Shown: piece after piece, positions 1 through 10,680 of the stretch
Numbering within the stretch: position 1 is the first letter of the stretch
How the letters are laid out: each line of letters starts with the position of its first letter
Assembly: GCF_000150275.1 (NCBI RefSeq)
Contig: NW_002060948.1
Coordinates: forward strand, 981,328-1,045,327
Source of the DNA: Trichoplax adhaerens
Taxonomy: Eukaryota; Placozoa; Uniplacotomia; Trichoplacea; Trichoplacidae
Reading direction: 5' to 3'
Length of the DNA stretch: 64,000 nucleotides
Position numbers and translations under genes: made by a program
Notes under the pieces: model-generated
Database searches by the model: none
Seen by the model: only the letters and a program-made list of their open reading frames with translations
What the model was told of the DNA's origin: nothing

Positions 1-193
1 ACGAAGTATAAACGAGAACGAGTAGATTTATCAAGGCAAGACAACGTTACTTGCGCGATTATTCTATATTCAACCGTTAAGTAATCATTAAATTGAAGTA
101 TTGCCATTAAGGGGACTTATCGCATCGGAGCCAGTAAATCACTTTTTCTTAGCCTTTTCTAAGAAAGTATTCTATTTTATCAAGAAACAAGTT

Positions 194-891
194 ATGTTGA
201 ATGTCACTTATATCCAGGAGAAGGTAGAGAAAGGCTTTGAGCAAACACGCCAAACGAAAAAATAAATAAAAGAGACTTTCAGTAAGCTTACTAGGAGGAG
301 TGTATCAAAGTTCCTCGTGCTAACGTTAACGACTAAGAGTGGAAACACAACGATCGGCACGACCGGCGTTGGGAAAAGTACACTCTTAAATTATATGTTA
401 CACAATGAAATGAAATGAAAAATGAAGATAACGGGGCTGTAGATGCCATAGATTCTGCAACCTTTAAGGTCGGTCATGAAATGGATTCAGAAACTTCATA
501 TGCGAAGCCAGTTATAAGCAATCACTATCCTTGGGTTTTCACAGATTGTCCAGGTTTTTTGGATAATAGAGATCCAGACGATGCTGTTGTGACTGCAATT
601 AGTAGTCCCCTGGCGGTTCGAAATGCCCGTCAGGTTAAAGCTGTCGTAATATTAATAGAAATTAGTGGTATACTCCGTGCGGGACTAGAGGAATTAAGCA
701 CATTGCTGAAAGTACTGATTACACTTTTTCACAACCCAGTCGATATGGTAAACTATTCCGTCTTTGGTATAACAAAAACAGATCTTTTGGGATTGACAGA
801 AGACAGAGCGAAACAAAAAGTTTGGGATGCTTTTAAGAAAATCGTAAAGCATTGTGATCAAAAACTGGATACGATCAAGAAGGAGCCATAA
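194..891 (+). pseudogene. Decayed GTPase copy 1 of the cluster
   Basis: The remains lie in three blocks. An ATG at 194 opens 23 codons that match the N-terminus of the intact paralogue at 2301 and end in TAA at 263-265. After about 87 unmatched bases, positions 353-418 carry the P-loop (IGTTGVGKST) and end in a stop. A frame change inside a small ATGAA-type repeat (about 404-420) then leads into 415-891, which is open and carries the G3 element TDCPGF and the G4 element TKTD. Homology stops at 891 with TAA, so the coiled-coil and C-terminal parts are absent. The middle ORF could be translated from its own ATG at 415, but it would lack the P-loop and could not bind nucleotide normally. It is the most 5' member of a four-copy tandem cluster. 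Confidence 0.85.
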
Positions 892-2219
892 AAAAGTGTT
901 GAATCTCCCCGATATTTTTATATTATGATTGTAACGAGATCAAGAATCTGGGATTTTGAGCTTTCCTTTCCTTTAGTCTACTTTTATTTGGAAGCCCAAG
1001 CCAAGCGCGATATCATACACACGTTAACGAGACATAAGAACTGTGACAACAAATCAGCTCTAGTACGAACATAACTTGAATACCATATCCAAATACACGT
1101 GAACATTTGTAGCATGTGATCTTAATCTAGTACAGTACTGTACTGTATATAGTAGAAGCATGGAAAACCAAAATAAATTTAGGAATGCTATAATTGCATG
1201 GCGAATAAATAATGACCAAATTCTAAGTAAAAGATTGTCTTCTGTTCTACTGCTGTATTGCATGAAGATATGACCAAATGCGTATTGCCCGGCCAAAGTC
1301 CAGCAAATCCTAGATTTCGGACTTTGGCCGGGCCAATACGCGTAATGGCCGAGTCACACACGGCCAAAGCCCGATTGGCTATTGTTCACAATAATCGTAG
1401 TTTACACAGTACGTAATGTCGCCGGTAGCAACAAAGTAAGTAACATTACTGACCATATTAGCTTGCGTATTACGCGTATTGGCCGGCCTAGTTTGGTCTA
1501 TACGCGTATTGGCCCGGCCAAAGTCCGAAATCTAGGATTTGCTGGACTTTGGCCGGGCAATACGCGTATTGGCCAACTTCGGGTTTTGGCCGTAATATCG
1601 CGCTATAAACGATATTTTGAACAGATGTAGACATTGCTACGATTGCGGAAGGACCTCTACGTACTCTTCATAGAGCAACATAGAGCTGACCATGATTAAA
1701 AAGCGGTGTTGGCAAGCATAAGCCAATCTTTTCCAGAGACTGGCATTGAGATTTATTTATTCGCGGTAATTGCAAAAGCCAATTTCACCGTATTATTTAC
1801 AGTACAGTACTGTATATTAGCATACTGTACATTAGGCCTGATCATTTTGCATAGATTTTTTTATACACTTCGTTTAAGCTGTCCTACTGATACATTAGAC
1901 ATGTATTGACATATCTAGAAAAAAATAAAGAAATCGTCCAATCTCACGCGGCGCAAATCAAATTTGTGTCCTGCATCATCCCCGTGCGAGAAATTATTTT
2001 AAATGATCAGGCCTACTGTACATGTTTTAGCGCATTTTGCATAATTTATTGATTTTGTTGTTTGAATCGATCAGATGCGCCATAGGGCATCACCGATAAA
2101 CGCCCCAAGCCAATAATCAATTCTATTTGAACCAATCAGATGGTTAAATATGTATTTCATCCGTATATTTTAGTAATTTTTTAAAGAAAAATAAACTCAG
2201 TAGATTTAAAGAAAATAAT
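892..2219. other. Intergenic spacer with repeats
   Basis: No coding exon is recognised between the GTPase remnant and the next intact GTPase. The spacer holds a GC-rich foldback element near 1280-1592 and two short TACTGTAC-type palindromic tracts near 1128-1148 and 1799-1815. The remainder is AT-rich. Confidence 0.6.
1280..1592. repeat. GC-rich foldback (inverted-repeat) element
   Basis: A block of about 65 bp at 1280-1344 reappears as its reverse complement at about 1504-1569. Each arm contains an internal inverted repeat (CCGGCCAAAGTCC against GGACTTTGGCCGG), so each arm can form its own hairpin and the two arms can pair with each other. The heptamer-like unit TACGCGTATTGGCC recurs at 1466, 1501 and 1561. 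GC content is clearly above the surroundings. This looks like a non-autonomous foldback or MITE-like element. I see no transposase frame and did not identify a target-site duplication. Confidence 0.65.
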
Positions 2220-2248
2220 CTCGGTAGCAAAGAAAAATTGCTACCGAG
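2220..2248. promoter_or_regulatory. Perfect 11-bp hairpin upstream of GTPase gene
   Basis: CTCGGTAGCAA at 2220-2230 is followed by a 7-base A-rich loop and its exact complement at 2238-2248, 52 bases before the ATG at 2301. A related string (TTGCTATCGGTCGAG) lies at 7238-7252, 54 bases before the next intact paralogue. The conserved position suggests a cis element, either a transcription-factor site or a 5' UTR structure. The function is inferred only. Confidence 0.5.
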
Positions 2249-2300
2249 AAATAAATGTCAGTAGAAAGTGAAGTAAACTGTAAAAGGTTTCGCATAAAAG

Positions 2301-4823
2301 ATGACGAGCATCAACGAGATTCTAAAGAAGTTAGAAAATGGTTTTGAACATACTCGGAAGGGCGAAGGTAAAGATTTAGTGTTAGCTATTGGTAATACTG
2401 GCGTTGGCAAAAGTACTTTTCTGAACTACATGCTAAAGCATAAAATGTGTCAGGACCAAAATACTGGAAATATAGATACGGTGCAGCCTGCCACCTTTAA
2501 GATCGGCCATGAAATGGAGTCAGAAACTTTATACGCTACGCCATTTGTCAGCGAGATCTATCCTTGGGTTTATACAGATTGTCCCGGATTTCAAGATAAT
2601 AGAATATCAAGTGATGCTGTCGTAAGTTCTATTAGTACTGAATTGGCGGTTCGAAATGCTCGTCAGGTTAAGGCTGTTGTGATTTTAATAGAAGTCCATA
2701 CTTTACTCTCTGCAAGACTAAATGAGTTAAGTCAATTAATGAAGACACTAATTTCGCTCTTTAAGAGCCCAATCGATATGGCCAATTATTCCATCGTGGC
2801 TATAACAAAAGTAGATTCTCTAGGACTGACAGAAGAGACTACAAAGCAAAGAATGTTGCAAGGTTTTAAAAAAATCGAAAGGAATTGTGATGGAAATCTA
2901 GAAATGCTTAAAAATAAGTATGAAAGAAGTAAATCTCCTTTAGCTGATGATTTACATTCAGCATCTGCCCCGACACCGGAAGATTTTGCATTTATTAAGG
3001 CTTTTGTTGCTGCTATACTTCAAAAGCAAGATGATATAGTATTTGTTAAACCCTTAGATGAAGGCCAGTCCAGAGAAAGAGTTATCGAACTGATTAAAGG
3101 AATTAGGCCACATAAATCGAAAAAATTGTATAATCAAATAGTCTCTGCTGTGCGTTCTTTTCCCTCGTCTTTCGGACCCTTGAGCTCTGATCATGATAAA
3201 GATAAGCAAGAGAAAGTTAAACGTCTTACTGTGAAGGATTTTAACTTTCAAACATACAGTGAGCAAAGAATACTTTTTAATAAGGCTATTTATGATCGCG
3301 CACATGATGGTAACGAACTAATAGAAGCTATCAAGACACAATCAAATCAACTTAAGAGTGCTATTAACACTTGCCAAGAAAGTGAGACTAGAATTATGAC
3401 ACTAAATGAACTTAAATCAAATCTTCAACGCTTATTTTATGATTCTGGAGATTCAACTGGCTCTATAGAAAACTCAGAGACACTCATCGCTCGAAATAGG
3501 ACTACAATTAATTCGCAATCAGAAGAGAAGCGGACTATTAAGACACGTATAGTTACCTTAGATAGAGAGTTAGCCAAAATCGACACGGATGAACTTAAAC
3601 TATTTCGTTCTGAGCATCTATCTAAAGACTGGTCTTTTTGGAGAGGTTGGTTTTATATATTAGACTTTGAGGCTAAAACTGATAGTGAATCGATTCCAAT
3701 GGTTATTGAAAAAGATCAAGCAAATGGGGGTTGGTACGATACCGTCGATCAACGTAAAAAAGGCTATTATAAAACAAAATATGTTTCTCAATGGTTCACT
3801 GAAGCTTATGCTAAAGTAGATGCTTATATTAAAACCAAGCAAGATACAGGTAATCAACTACGGATTAAAGAGATTAGCAAGGAGATAGAATCTCTGCAAA
3901 ATCGAAAAACAGAATTACGGGCAAGCTTAAATGAGCTTAAAGAAGCGAACAAAATCTTGATTCAGAATATTGAATCTATACGAGATGGGAAACTTAAGGC
4001 GGCGAAAGATCAGGAAATGAAGATTACAGAGTGTGATCAAGAAATTAATCGACTTTCTAATAGAATTAAAGAAAATCAAAATTTAATAAAAGAAAGTAAA
4101 AGTAAAGGTACACAATTGTTAAAATCGTTCTTCGAAGGTAGTCCTGATAACGCTAGAGTACCTGTGAAATTTCAAGTTATTAAAGAAGTCGCTGAGTTAT
4201 TAGACTTTCCCTCTCCTTTAGTACAGGTTTTTATAAAATGCTACGATCCGTTTATAAAACAGCAGCTATCTGATATTCGTAAACTTTTTGAGATTAATCC
4301 TGCTACGATTAATTTTAGCACATTACCTACTCAAGCGGTCCCTGAATGTGATGAGGACATTGGTCCTAAAGATCCTATAACGAGTCAACGAATTATAACT
4401 CCGGTAGTAACTGATGCTGGCACCCTATTTGATTTACAATCATTGCGTAAATGCTTTCCTGAACATCCTACTAAAGAAGATGTATATGAATTCTCCCACT
4501 ATGACGGACGAGTAGAGCATATTCACTATTTATGCTGGAAACAAATCGGTAATCTTAGTGAATATTTGTATCAGAGAAGAAGACAGACATCTCCAGAAAA
4601 ACGTCACTCATTTATTAACATACCGAGTGATTTAAATGAGTTACTCAGAATACAATACGATCTTCAGCAAGAAATAGCTTGTATAGAAAAGGAATTTAAG
4701 GCGGCGATGGATAAAAAGCAAATAGAATTAGAGAAGATTAATACACAGATTCAATCGCTTCATATATCAGAATCATCGGATAAAGATACTTTCAGTGATG
4801 AAGAATATGAGATTGTATCTTAA
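2301..4823 (+). CDS. Large intronless P-loop GTPase, coiled coil, U-box-like C-terminus (copy A)
   Basis: This is an 840-residue protein in a single exon. The G1/P-loop is GNTGVGKST at residues 31-39, G3 is DCPGF at 93-97 and G4 is TKVD at 169-172, placing it in the TRAFAC/AIG1-like GTPase superfamily; I do not recognise the exact family. The middle (roughly residues 325-430 and 510-620) is charged and heptad-rich, typical of coiled coil. A Trp/Tyr-rich block near 440-500 is shared with the paralogue. From residue 691 the sequence DPITSQRI...PVVTDAGTLFDL resembles the start of a U-box, as in E3 ubiquitin ligases. The last 70 residues are again coiled and end in an acidic tail. No signal peptide or membrane segment is visible, so it is probably cytosolic. 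It may be an immune-type or membrane-remodelling GTPase, but the sequence does not prove either. Confidence 0.85.
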   Translation: MTSINEILKKLENGFEHTRKGEGKDLVLAIGNTGVGKSTFLNYMLKHKMCQDQNTGNIDTVQPATFKIGHEMESETLYATPFVSEIYPWVYTDCPGFQDNRISSDAVVSSISTELAVRNARQVKAVVILIEVHTLLSARLNELSQLMKTLISLFKSPIDMANYSIVAITKVDSLGLTEETTKQRMLQGFKKIERNCDGNLEMLKNKYERSKSPLADDLHSASAPTPEDFAFIKAFVAAILQKQDDIVFVKPLDEGQSRERVIELIKGIRPHKSKKLYNQIVSAVRSFPSSFGPLSSDHDKDKQEKVKRLTVKDFNFQTYSEQRILFNKAIYDRAHDGNELIEAIKTQSNQLKSAINTCQESETRIMTLNELKSNLQRLFYDSGDSTGSIENSETLIARNRTTINSQSEEKRTIKTRIVTLDRELAKIDTDELKLFRSEHLSKDWSFWRGWFYILDFEAKTDSESIPMVIEKDQANGGWYDTVDQRKKGYYKTKYVSQWFTEAYAKVDAYIKTKQDTGNQLRIKEISKEIESLQNRKTELRASLNELKEANKILIQNIESIRDGKLKAAKDQEMKITECDQEINRLSNRIKENQNLIKESKSKGTQLLKSFFEGSPDNARVPVKFQVIKEVAELLDFPSPLVQVFIKCYDPFIKQQLSDIRKLFEINPATINFSTLPTQAVPECDEDIGPKDPITSQRIITPVVTDAGTLFDLQSLRKCFPEHPTKEDVYEFSHYDGRVEHIHYLCWKQIGNLSEYLYQRRRQTSPEKRHSFINIPSDLNELLRIQYDLQQEIACIEKEFKAAMDKKQIELEKINTQIQSLHISESSDKDTFSDEEYEIVS

Positions 4824-7237
4824 AAGTACTTTGTATCTCTTACTCCATGTTCCACATAGTTAGCGATGATTTATTACTATAGTATTAAGCTAGTTGTACC
4901 AATGTATGTGTACATGATTTGAGTAATGTTATCATTCCTATTAGAATTCATTGTTAATTGATAGATATTTGTTAATTCAAATAACTTTACGACATTATTA
5001 TCTTGTGATGTCTCTTGAATTAATTGCTAAAATTTATAATAAGCATATATTAATTCTTAGAGGTATTTTTCTACTATTTGATAGACTTGCTTGGCATTCA
5101 GGAAATGTCGAATTTGTTGTTTAATTTTTCGAGAAATAAGTAAAAAATGACTCAATTAACATCTAGTAATCCATATGATAATAGCCATATACAGCATATC
5201 ATTCGCAGGGTAATTTGCAATAGTACTGTATACTACATTTAAACGGCAGGTTTACTAGTAGATATTAATAATTTTAGTAATTCATTACGGTTCTTAAATT
5301 AGTAAATTGTTACAGATATTTGATGTAAAGATGAAGATTAGGGCAAAGATAATAACGATGGTAATAAATTCTTAAGATACGGGTCATTGATGTTAACATT
5401 TAAATATTGTCAATTTGGCTGCCAGTACTATAACATATCGATACAAAACTTTGTTGCCGTTGGTTCCCAATTATAATGAACAATTATTGTCATAATAACA
5501 CTAGTTCATTACGGTACTCAAATTCTGTTAAAATTTAGTCGATTTTTATTACTAATGACATCTGAAAAAAGAGGTTATAATAGGGATAGTAGAATTTTTT
5601 ATATAAGTACCTACTATTCATATTCTTTTCCTTAGTGCAAGTAATTTATACGAATAGATAGGTATATTAGCCCCCACTGGTCCACAATAGAGTAAATTTC
5701 AGTCGAACTCATTATAAGGTTTTAATGGCAAATAATGCTAGAATCCTATTAAATGATAAGTACATAATTTTAACTAAAAGGTAAGGTAATTAGGTAAGTG
5801 ATTACTACAAAATAAGCTACAACATCGACTTCACTTTTACTTTCTAAAAGGAGTTACTGCGCCTCTAACAATTAACCCACAATGGCTACTATAAACCATA
5901 TCATATCATAGTTATACCGCTACAATGAATTCGATATCAGCTCTGATAGCATTAGGCGATCGGTATCATTATTGATCTAGTATTGTGCGTATAAAAAGGA
6001 GATGCTTATTAGATACGCGTATTTTCGGTAAGCAACCTATTTATTAACCTTATCAATTTCTGGAAGATATTCTACCAGTGTATTACTTATTTAACGTAGT
6101 AGTTATTCTCGCATTATTTCCTATTTATAATTGGTATCATTTATCAGCCTTATAATATTAATCTATGTGCGACTACAGCATTATTTGATTATTGTTAAAT
6201 TATCGTAGTTGTTCACAGTTGAATTTCTAATAAAAATCTTGTGAGAAAAAATTTGATGGTATAATTTCATTTGTAAACTTTTAAATACTTAACATAGTGT
6301 AAAATCTTTCCAATTTTTACATACTTTCACCTGATTTGGCTAATTTCCTATTTTCAACTGTTCATAATAATACTCTGCGCCCTGTTACACGGAAGTATGT
6401 AGTGTTAATCCTACAATAAACTGTTTTCGATCTGGTTTCTATCCTACAGTACCTCATAAATAATTATGTATCTTTGAGCGGTAAGTTTTCAATTAAATAA
6501 CATGTTAGGAATTAGCAACATGAATTATCATTTCATAATAAGATGTAATGATTTGCATGGACAACATATGGTTATACAGTACCGACGTAAATATAAAATC
6601 CTAAGGCGATGATTTACAATAAGATGCCGCCCAATATAAGTGCTAGATATCTTTTGCTATTATACGAATTCCATACGAGTCCAAGAGTACCATATAAACA
6701 AAAGTACATTTGTGTAAACTATCTCGAGGGAATATTGCACTAGTTTACATAAAGATGCGATTGATATGCCTACTCCAAGTTCATGGTCTGGGTTAAGCTC
6801 AAGTAGTTCGTGAGCTAAAATCAATAAGTCTGGAATTTAAGAGATACTCACTGAATCTCTTGTGTAAGCTGTCGTACTCGATCTAGGCGCACAATGCTCG
6901 TATACTGCATTGAGGATCTCTAATAATGAATTACATATTCGAGCAACTACACTTGGAAAGATGACCTTCCAGACTATTTCCTTTACACATTTCAGATTGC
7001 GACTTTACAACACTAATCAATGCCGTCATCGTGATGTAAAGCCATAAGTAAGTGATTAAAATTCTTCTATTGCTTATTTACAATATTGAACCTTATGCTT
7101 TGAATCGACCAGTAGTAAACAGCTACATAACGATGTCTCTTGTTTACATTATGACCGGATAAGTCATTCTAAAGTTTTCTTTCTAGTTAGTGTCAGGTAT
7201 TAGCTCTTTATTTAGTTTTTTGCGTTTTCAAAAAAAA
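4824..7237. other. AT-rich intergenic spacer
   Basis: About 2.4 kb between the two intact GTPase genes. I see no exon-like frame, RNA gene or clear repeat array in it. Confidence 0.5.
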
Positions 7238-7252
7238 TTGCTATCGGTCGAG
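7238..7252 (+). promoter_or_regulatory. Conserved upstream motif TTGCTATCGGTCGAG
   Basis: This string resembles the right arm of the hairpin upstream of the 2301 paralogue (TTGCTACCGAG) and lies at almost the same distance from its ATG. It is a candidate shared promoter or leader element. The left hairpin arm is not conserved here. Confidence 0.35.
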
Positions 7253-7292
7253 CCATAGTTGAAATCCAGTGGAAAGGAATTCTAATAAGTAA

Positions 7293-7299
7293 AAGGAGG
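7293..7299 (+). promoter_or_regulatory. Shine-Dalgarno-like AAGGAGG before the GTPase ATG
   Basis: AAGGAGG ends seven bases before the ATG at 7307, ideal spacing for a bacterial ribosome binding site. The intact paralogue at 2301 has no such motif, and eukaryotic translation would not use it. It may be chance or a relic of bacterial ancestry. Confidence 0.3.
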
Positions 7300-7306
7300 G
7301 ATCACC

Positions 7307-9886
7307 ATGCCTGCGATAGAAATCAGTGAGATACAAGCCAAATTGGCAGCTGGTTTTAAACTAACACAACAAGCCAATGGCAAAGACTTAGTTCTGGTGA
7401 TCGGTAATACTGGTGTGGGTAAAAGCACCTTTCTTAACTATATGTTGGGGCATACAATGCGTGAAAATGAAGAATTAGATGTGATAGAGGCCGTAGAGAC
7501 GTCTGCCTTACACATTGGCCATGAGATGCGTTCAGAGACTTTATACGCACGGCCGGTTGTGAGTCAAGACTATCCTTGGGTTTTTACCGACTGTCCGGGA
7601 TTTTTGGATAACAGAATAACCAATGATACAATTGTGACTTCTATTAGTATGGAATTAGCGATTCGTAGTGCAAATCAGGTCAAAGGAATTATTATCTTGA
7701 TGGATGCAACTGAGTTTTTGAATAGTAGATTGAGTACTTTAAGTCCATTGATGAAGATATTGATTAAATTGTTTAGAGATCCAGTTGAAATGTTAAAGTA
7801 TTCTGTAATTGGTGTGACCAAAACGGATAAGATGAAAGGTGGAAAAACAAAATCTAAAAGAATGATGGTGCAAGCTTTTGGTAAAATCAAAGAAGAATGT
7901 CAGAGAAAAATACAGACTCTTCAGTCAGAATTTGAAAGACAAGGTCATAAAGCTTTCTTTTCTATAGGGAGTGAGAATAAAGAGGAAAGCGATCTGAGAG
8001 AATTAACTGTTAGCGACTATAAAGTGATGACAGAATATATCAGTGCAGTACTTAGACGACAAGATGAGATCGTTTTTATTGATGTTCTTGATGACGGCGA
8101 TTCAAAGCAACACATTATTGATCGTATTCATGCAATTAGGCCGAGAACTGAAGCTCAAACGGGCCACTCACTACAGGATACTCTTCCAACTGCGTTATCA
8201 GCATCCGCTGAATACTTGCAGCTAGATACTTTATCGCTACGGCCTATTACAGTAGCAGATTTTAATTTTGAGCATTATGATGTAAATAGAAGACACTTTA
8301 ATCTTGCTATTTATGATTTTGCTAGTGAAGGTAGCCGATTAATTGGTGCGATCATAGGGGTAGCAAATCAACTGAAACGCATGATCGATATGTGGCAAGA
8401 CAACAAAATTAGAATGGCGGCATTGAATAAACTAAAATCAGAGTTACAAAATTATATCTCTGTTTCTGAAGGCCCAAGGAAATTATTGAATACCTGGTCA
8501 GAAATGCTTTCAGAAAATGCTCAATCCATTCAATCAGCGCAAGAAGATATTCATTCGATTAAAAATCAGATAAAAAAGCATGAACAAGAATTGAATGAAG
8601 TTAATACTGATAAACCCATAAAATTTGCGGAAAAAATATATCTCAAAAAAGAGTGGTATTGGACCCACCATAAGGAACTCTTCAAGTTTGATACTGAAAA
8701 TGAATCAGTACCAATAGTCGATGTAGACAAACACATAGGTAATGGTTGCTGGTGTTATACGAAAGATGAAAGAAAAAAAGGCCGATATAAATCGTTATAT
8801 CTATCAGACTGGCTGGCGTACGGGGATGCTAGAATAACTGTTTACATTGCTTCTAAGGATGAAGAAGGCAACCGTAAGCTCGTTAGAGATCTTCAGACAG
8901 AAATTCATCGATCTGGAGAACTCTTGGCTGAGATACAAGCTAATCTATCGTTGCTTGAAGAATCTAAAGATCGTTTATTATCCAGTATAAAATCGATGGA
9001 AAATGTAGTTCAGGAAGAAGTAGAAAAGGATCGAGCTGATAAAATGTTGCAATGTGATGGAGAAATTGAGCAGTTATCTGCTCGTATGACAGAAAATCGA
9101 AAGCAGATAAAAATGACTAAAGCAAAGGCTTTAAAATTATTGAAAAAATTTTGTGATGATTCTGAATCTTTAAATATCCATAAAAAATTTAAAATTGTCA
9201 AAAGTATTAATGAGTTACTACAACTACCAGGCACTTTAGTGGATAAATTCATTGAACGTTATGAGGGGTTTAAAGCTGAGTTTAAAACCATACAAAAATG
9301 TTTTCGGATAGACTTAGATAAGGAAGATTTGAGCCAATTTTCGCAAGATAATTCAACGGATCAATTAGATAGAGCTATAAATAGAAAAGATCCAATAAGT
9401 GGTAAATGGATTAGGACGCTGGTAGTAACAAAAGCAGGAACAGGATTTGAATTATCTTCCTTAGTGGAGCAATTTCCTGAGAATTGTATAGGGAGCGTTT
9501 TTGAATTTATTCATCCTACTGGTAAAAAAGAGCGCATTTTTTATGGTGATTGGACTATCATGTCTGAATGGCCCGCACTTACAGGGCAAGAAGAGAGATT
9601 TTCTCAAGCCGATCAAGTACTTGGTATGTCATCGAATGATCCACTGGAATTGATCAAAGTGAAAAAGAGTGTAGAGGAAGAGATAGAGTTGTTAGTGCAA
9701 GGTATTCAAGAGCAAGAAGAGGAACTCTTTGCAAAGCGAGATCAGTTAAAAAAAATCACCGAACGTCTTAAAGGGCTTGGCTTTTTACTTTCAGTAGATG
9801 AAACCGAAGAGACTAGTTCCATTGATAGTAGTTTTATCCAAATAGATGCTATAGATACTTCCTTTATTCCTGATGTTAGCGCATAA
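7307..9886 (+). CDS. Large intronless P-loop GTPase, coiled coil, U-box-like C-terminus (copy B)
   Basis: This 859-residue single-exon protein is collinear with the copy at 2301. The P-loop is GNTGVGKST near residue 33, then TDCPGF near 96 and the G4 element TKTD. Long charged coiled-coil segments follow (roughly 330-435, 515-620 and 775-815). The shared Trp/Tyr-rich block near 440-505 includes the motif KKGRYKSLYLSDW. The U-box-like segment begins at D695 with DPISGKW, then LVVTKAGTGFELSSL. The C-terminal tail is Asp/Ser/Thr-rich. The two intact proteins differ substantially outside the GTPase motifs, so the duplication is not recent, and the retained frames imply selection. The ATG at 7307 is the first in frame and matches the paralogue's N-terminus. 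The cellular role is unknown; GTP-dependent assembly is a reasonable guess from the family. Confidence 0.85.
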   Translation: MPAIEISEIQAKLAAGFKLTQQANGKDLVLVIGNTGVGKSTFLNYMLGHTMRENEELDVIEAVETSALHIGHEMRSETLYARPVVSQDYPWVFTDCPGFLDNRITNDTIVTSISMELAIRSANQVKGIIILMDATEFLNSRLSTLSPLMKILIKLFRDPVEMLKYSVIGVTKTDKMKGGKTKSKRMMVQAFGKIKEECQRKIQTLQSEFERQGHKAFFSIGSENKEESDLRELTVSDYKVMTEYISAVLRRQDEIVFIDVLDDGDSKQHIIDRIHAIRPRTEAQTGHSLQDTLPTALSASAEYLQLDTLSLRPITVADFNFEHYDVNRRHFNLAIYDFASEGSRLIGAIIGVANQLKRMIDMWQDNKIRMAALNKLKSELQNYISVSEGPRKLLNTWSEMLSENAQSIQSAQEDIHSIKNQIKKHEQELNEVNTDKPIKFAEKIYLKKEWYWTHHKELFKFDTENESVPIVDVDKHIGNGCWCYTKDERKKGRYKSLYLSDWLAYGDARITVYIASKDEEGNRKLVRDLQTEIHRSGELLAEIQANLSLLEESKDRLLSSIKSMENVVQEEVEKDRADKMLQCDGEIEQLSARMTENRKQIKMTKAKALKLLKKFCDDSESLNIHKKFKIVKSINELLQLPGTLVDKFIERYEGFKAEFKTIQKCFRIDLDKEDLSQFSQDNSTDQLDRAINRKDPISGKWIRTLVVTKAGTGFELSSLVEQFPENCIGSVFEFIHPTGKKERIFYGDWTIMSEWPALTGQEERFSQADQVLGMSSNDPLELIKVKKSVEEEIELLVQGIQEQEEELFAKRDQLKKITERLKGLGFLLSVDETEETSSIDSSFIQIDAIDTSFIPDVSA

Positions 9887-10680
9887 GCGTATTTTCTTAG
9901 AATAATTAGTGCAAAATCTTCGCTAGACTAACACATAGAATATTCAAGAATCTTACTCGAATCTTTATTGATAATAAAGTTCTTTGGAGAATATTAGCAA
10001 TTCCCACTATTGAACACTCGTTTATACTATCTATCGAGACTCGCTTACCCCCTGCACGCCGACTAATGTTAGTTGTTATTTACTTGCGCGTGTATTCAAG
10101 TTCCAATTTATGTCAGCATATAACCATCGGATCGATGTAATTATAGTTCAGTAGTTGTTGTTGTCGAGTATTGTGGATATAGCTAGCTAGGCATTTGATA
10201 AATAAAGAAAGTTACTTTACACGATTACCGACTGGAGTATATTACAGATTTACACTATCGACTACTAGTAATTTTAGTAGTCCATACTTTATACTGTCTT
10301 GTGTGGCATGATTGATCTCGCTAATTTATATATAGCAATTTGATTCAAGCGTACTACCAAACTAATAAAAAATCACTTTGGCGATGTTAGTTTGATTGAC
10401 CAATATTGATTGATTTTGAATTATTATTAATATTTATCCTGATATGCTGGTACTCTACGGTAGAGATTATCCAAACTTTTACTTGAGGGAATTAGGTTAA
10501 TTGTTTTACCATTATAGTGATAATAAATAAATATAATTAAGGATGTCTCGGAAGAGCGCAGCACATAAATGAATATATTAGCGTATGTAACTAAAATATC
10601 GATAGTGTAGTAAAAGACCAGGGAGATATTTCTTTTCACTTCGAGGATTTGTATATATAATCATTAGTAATCAATACAAT
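9887..10680. other. Intergenic spacer
   Basis: AT-rich sequence between the second intact GTPase and the downstream GTPase pseudogene. I see no coding or structured element. Confidence 0.45.
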
